Assembly (NCBI GenBank): GCA_017562135.1
Contig: QEYB01001162.1
Coordinates: 248,001-312,000, forward strand
Length of the DNA stretch: 64,000 bases
Direction of reading: 5' to 3'
Source of the DNA: Dipylidium caninum
Taxonomy: Eukaryota > Platyhelminthes > Cestoda > Cyclophyllidea > Dipylidiidae
Below, piece by piece: positions 60,901 to 64,000 of the stretch (position 1 is its first letter; each line of letters opens with the position of its first letter). The notes beneath the pieces were generated by a model, which made no database searches, had not been told where the DNA came from, and saw only the letters and a program-made list of their open reading frames with translations. The position numbers and the translations under genes are program-made.

Positions 60901-62801
60901 GATTGAGACATTTTCTCCGCCAAGAAATGCCTCGTGTCTTGTCCTTCTTATTCCTCTCTTTTCCTCGTCTAATGGCTCTGACGTCGCCGTGCAGCCTGCA
61001 CTCGACACCACTGACTGCCGCCAGAACGGCCGTAGTCGAAGCAGCGCAGAAGCCAAGGAGCATCGGGCGCCCGAAGCGCGTGGATGACCTGTGCAAGGGT
61101 GGCGGCCTGGTGTCGGTCGCCTCCAAACTACCGCCTTGAAACGCTCCACTGGGCCGAGAAGAGCCAACATAACTGGGATGAGGGAAACCGCCTGTCACAC
61201 AGTTAATTGGAAAAAGTTTTCCTTCCTTTTCTAGGACACCGAGCTCGGGCTGGTCTACGACTCCTTTTCAATTTCCCGAAGCTTTGCGTAAGTCCTTTTT
61301 GAAGCTCTTTCCACCGGTACAGTGTATGCTCTAAGCGGCGGTTCTATTCGTCCGCAGTTTTAAGGGCTTCACGGAGAATGTGGCGGACTTTTTCACCCCA
61401 ATTGAGAGAATTCTCGCCGCGGAATACATCCTCAACGAGATTTCTTACCAAAGCGTCGCACGAGATGTGAGTCCATTGGGCGTTTTCGTCCCTCGTCCCC
61501 TCTTCTTTGGCGAACTTGTTGTCCGAGAACATGGAGGTGGACGACGAGTAGTCGCCTCCAAGGGTTGTGTTTACGGATGTCGTAAAAGCTCCCAGCCTCC
61601 GAGGTCTCATCACCTTTGAATTTGTCTGGACTTCCTTGCTGAAGAACAGTTTGGCGTTCGTAGACACAGCTGGTCAGAATGGGGATAAAGCTTTCCTCAG
61701 TGGGTAGATTTAAGAGCTGGCTACTGGCGGCTGGTCCTCAAACTCTCCACACGACAATGGGCTCACAAGGAGATTTTGTGAAGTTGAGTCCGCTAAGTCC
61801 AAAAATCCTTGGGCGTGGACCGCTGTCGGTTATGTGCTTAAAAGGATTAATCTGTCTTTTTAATTACTTTAGACTTACGATTCACGAAATGAGACTCCGT
61901 TTTTGTCGAAATCCTTCGGAGTAGATGAACTTCTCCGGAAAAAGGTTATTCTCGCGCTGTTCCCATTGCACGAGGTGAGACTGCAGACTGTTTCCCGCAA
62001 TTCTCGTTAGATCCAGGGACAGGATTTCACTTACAGTCTTTTCCGTCCCCTTGAAAGCCCCTGGAAGATTCACCTCGGTCAGAATTGCTGAGAACTTGGG
62101 CCTCAGGCAAGAAGATTCTTGCGCCTCAGCCTCTGCACTTAATACGGTAGGTGCCTCTTTTCGCCGCCTTCCTTCTTCACAAAATCCCTCAACTTTGAGA
62201 TTTGATGTCCCTATATACACACTCACATACTCGAGGTTCCTTTTTTGTAGAGAGATTTTGGTGAGAAAGTTGCCTTCAGCTTTGGCTGGATTCAATTTTA
62301 CATTTGGTGTTTCATTTGTGTATTCATCGTGGCTGTTGTCGCCTCCTCGATCCCGTCCTACCTACGAAGTCGTCCGCAGTCGATCAGGTACAATTTTTGA
62401 GAGACTCTCGCTCACAACCGAGATTTTGTGATTCTCCGCACAGTCTAGACATCGTAATCGTTCAGTGATTAAATGGAAATTTTTGAGCTGCATTAGGCCA
62501 AATTGTGCCTGAAATGGGGACTTACGGTTTAATTGCAAGTTCGTGGCTCTGGAACTCTAGTTTTCTTTCTCTAACCCCCTGCTTCTCGACACCTCGCAAA
62601 CTTACTAATTATATCTATCCGTCCTCCCTCCTAGCTCGGAAGTCTGTCTGCGAAACAGCACGTCTTTCATAATGTGTCCAATCTGTACCGGCAAAGGCTG
62701 CCGATTTCGGCGGTTGAGTAAGTCTTGCGGCGACATCAGTTGGATCTACTTCTTCGACAATCCGGCATCCGTCTTCCTAGCCTTCATTGCTCCGATTTTT
62801 G
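57935..62801 (+). CDS. Anoctamin (TMEM16) family protein, 5' part
   Basis: A calcium-dependent lipid scramblase or chloride-channel family protein, of which only the cytosolic N-terminal domain and first membrane segments are in the window. Supported exons: 57935-58060, 60609-60686, 61235-61287, 61358-61466, 61873-61974, 62251-62387 and 62635-62801. Their phases fit when joined in order, but one or two further exons may lie in the gaps. The first exon reads YFADGVRRVDYVVAFK, the start of the anoctamin dimerisation domain. Exon 2 has VSFAKLHVEKNTLQRIAEIL (family: VKIHAPWEVLCRYAE). Exons 3-5 give VADFFTPIERILAAEYIL and FGVDELLRKKVILALFPLHE. Exon 6 holds the first membrane helix after RDFGEKVAFSFGWIQFY. 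Exon 7 has the Cys-rich loop CPICTGKGCRFRRL and FFDNPASVFLAFIAPIF. An in-frame TAA at 57911 makes ATG 57935 a possible true start, though many anoctamins have a longer N-terminus. The calcium-binding helices lie beyond the window. The subtype is undecided. Confidence 0.8.
58061..60608 (+). other. Large intron of the anoctamin gene
   Basis: 2.5 kb from the donor GAG/GTGAGC to the acceptor CTCTCAG/GTG, GC-rich. An acceptor-like site at 58119-58120 is followed in phase by 19 codons (EAGIFPSSDYTNEF...) and then TAA; no donor rescues it, so I do not call an exon. Open frames on both strands have no motif. A perfect hairpin lies at 59297-59340. Confidence 0.5.
59297..59340. repeat. Perfect 19-bp inverted repeat with 6-nt loop
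   Basis: The left arm (59297-59315) starts TTTGGCGCAACAAA, the right arm (59322-59340) is its exact reverse complement ending TTGCGCCAAA, and the loop is GAGGAG. Each outer end carries TTTGGCGC, which matches the E2F consensus. It could be a cruciform, a structured intronic RNA, or a palindromic factor site. The stem is short for a microRNA precursor. Confidence 0.85.
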
Positions 62802-64000
62802 GTTGGTTTCTTATACTTTCCAACAATTATCTAAATAACCCTTTTGTTCGGTACATTTTAACGCAAAGTGGGCCACATAAATCGGCCCGTCACTAGCGAG
62901 TGGGTGAATACTCTGCTCAAGAAAGAAGTCAGGTAGCGTTATGGTGAACACCGTCATGATTCCCCTCTTCTCAGGTCAGTGCCTCGAGTTTGGTTGAACG
63001 AAGAGGATGGTGGCGATTTGGGGTGTCTCTTGTGTATGCGACCTCGCGCACACACTAGGCGCTTTTTGGCATCATTAAATGACTTCCCATGTTTTTTTTA
63101 CCTCGGCAATGAGTTCCGAGCCTCACAAAGTCGGAGGCGCCGCGCTCTCTCTCCCTGCTTGACGGGGTGCATTAGAGCTCTGGTTGAAGCAAGTTTTCAT
63201 GAATGCAAGGGTTTGAAGCAGACGTTCTGGGTGGGGAGATGCCTCGAGTTAAAGGCGGCACTTCTTGCCAAACGGGTGTATCACAAATGGTCAAAACCCA
63301 AATAAAGGTGAGGGCGTCATCTTAAATTATTGAGTTGAGGACAGTGAGGTGGGCGTTGAATATAAGTAAAAACCAATAGTTAATTTGGTACTTTATGTAA
63401 TTTATTCGGTCGGATTATTTTCCGTAGGCAGCTGTGACCTTCTGCCAATGATTGGTCAAGGCATAGGTGTCCTTTTGAAATAATCTTTATACTTGGAGTT
63501 AATAATCATTGAAAGTATTTTCAATATCATCTTGATTATCTCAAGTTTTTTTAAAAATCATAATTGGTAGGTGCGAAAGGGTGATGATCGGTGGGAGAAG
63601 TAACAGGTGATGAATGTGGAAAATGTGGCGAAATGTCACATTGTGGAGAACTAATTTGATTTGTCAAGAGTAATTGAAACTTCATAGGTTCGTCATGCAG
63701 CAAGATCGAGCGATGCTGGTTACCCTTTTATTCATGAATTTTTTGCCAATGTATGGCATCATTTAAATGTACGGCAGTAGAAAATGACTCCGACTCTGTC
63801 ATTCTTCCGCTTGGTGGTTGTAGGAAAGAAAAGTGAATGATCACTTCTTGGCCATTCCGCTTACCGGCCTTCGAATATTCGGCGTTGATAGTTACTTTAC
63901 AACGTTGGTAGTCATTAATGTTTTCATTGCTGTCAACGAAATAGTGTGTTGAAGACGTTTCTACGTGGAAGAGGTTCTTTACTTTGACTCAGGGAGGAGG
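62802..64000. other. Right-edge stretch inside the anoctamin gene
   Basis: Probably intron. I looked for the next expected segment (end of the first helical hairpin, family FLEFWKR) and did not find it. A plus frame at 62979-63305 has no family match. The last 15 bases match the unit of the 10.8-kb minisatellite. Confidence 0.45.
63986..64000. repeat. Edge copy of the GACTCAGGGAGGAGG unit
   Basis: The final 15 bases are GACTCAGGGAGGAGG, identical to the junction between the unique-looking unit and the GGA run in the minisatellite at 10757-11196. The window ends here, so it is not known whether a second array follows. Confidence 0.7.

Noticed and set aside
62093..62146. Possible anoctamin exon NLGLRQEDSCASASALNT
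   Set aside because: Phases would fit on both sides and a donor is present, but the acceptor is weak and the residues do not resemble the family. The flanking exons also join in phase without it.
1..64000. Bacterial or phage features, CRISPR arrays, tRNA and rRNA genes
   Set aside because: None is visible. The tandem repeats are simple microsatellites or minisatellites without spacer structure, and no tRNA-type internal promoter with cloverleaf was found by eye.

Overview
The window is nuclear DNA of a eukaryote, most probably a parasitic flatworm and perhaps a cestode. This rests on gene structure. The recognisable genes are split by GT-AG introns. The first eight introns of one gene are only 32-50 nt long while the later ones run to about 890 nt, a 5'-small/3'-large pattern described for schistosomes. 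Two neighbouring genes overlap in a way that fits spliced-leader trans-splicing with a leader-supplied AUG, a flatworm trait. No bacterial operon, rRNA, tRNA or CRISPR signature was found. The species call is inference.

Layout. Positions 1 to about 38.6 kb are GC-rich and hold no gene I can name. This part has many microsatellites (GT, GA/CT, GGA/TCC, GAA/GAC, GATGC), a GGGGGC hexanucleotide tract, a 440-bp all-purine GGA minisatellite with an embedded GACTCAGGGAG unit, several CpG-rich blocks, and diverged internal repeat pairs. Long open frames there occur on both strands at once and are mostly explained by low stop density. A few exon-like segments (30.15 kb, 37.2 kb, 37.9 kb, 38.4 kb) are listed with low confidence. 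From about 38.6 kb the DNA turns AT-rich and the simple repeats stop.

From 43.7 kb to the right edge there are four plus-strand genes: a single-exon BET1-like Qc-SNARE, a four-exon UPF0669 (C6orf120-like) secretory protein, a 21-exon EMC1 (subunit 1 of the ER membrane protein complex), and the 5' part of an anoctamin (TMEM16) that runs off the window. I worked out exon boundaries from family resemblance, splice consensus and phase. The first three products act in the early secretory pathway: vesicle fusion, a lumenal or secreted protein, and membrane-protein insertion.

Most interesting points: (1) the SNARE stop codon overlaps an ATG of the UPF0669 gene, an AATAAA lies 14 nt past the stop, and a strong acceptor lies 28 nt further on, exactly in frame, so a leader-supplied AUG would give a compact signal peptide; (2) EMC1 exon 15 has a clear one-base frameshift at an AAAAGGG run; (3) a perfect 19-bp stem, 6-nt loop hairpin carrying TTTGGCGC sits in an anoctamin intron; (4) the last 15 bases of the window repeat the unit of the 10.8-kb minisatellite.
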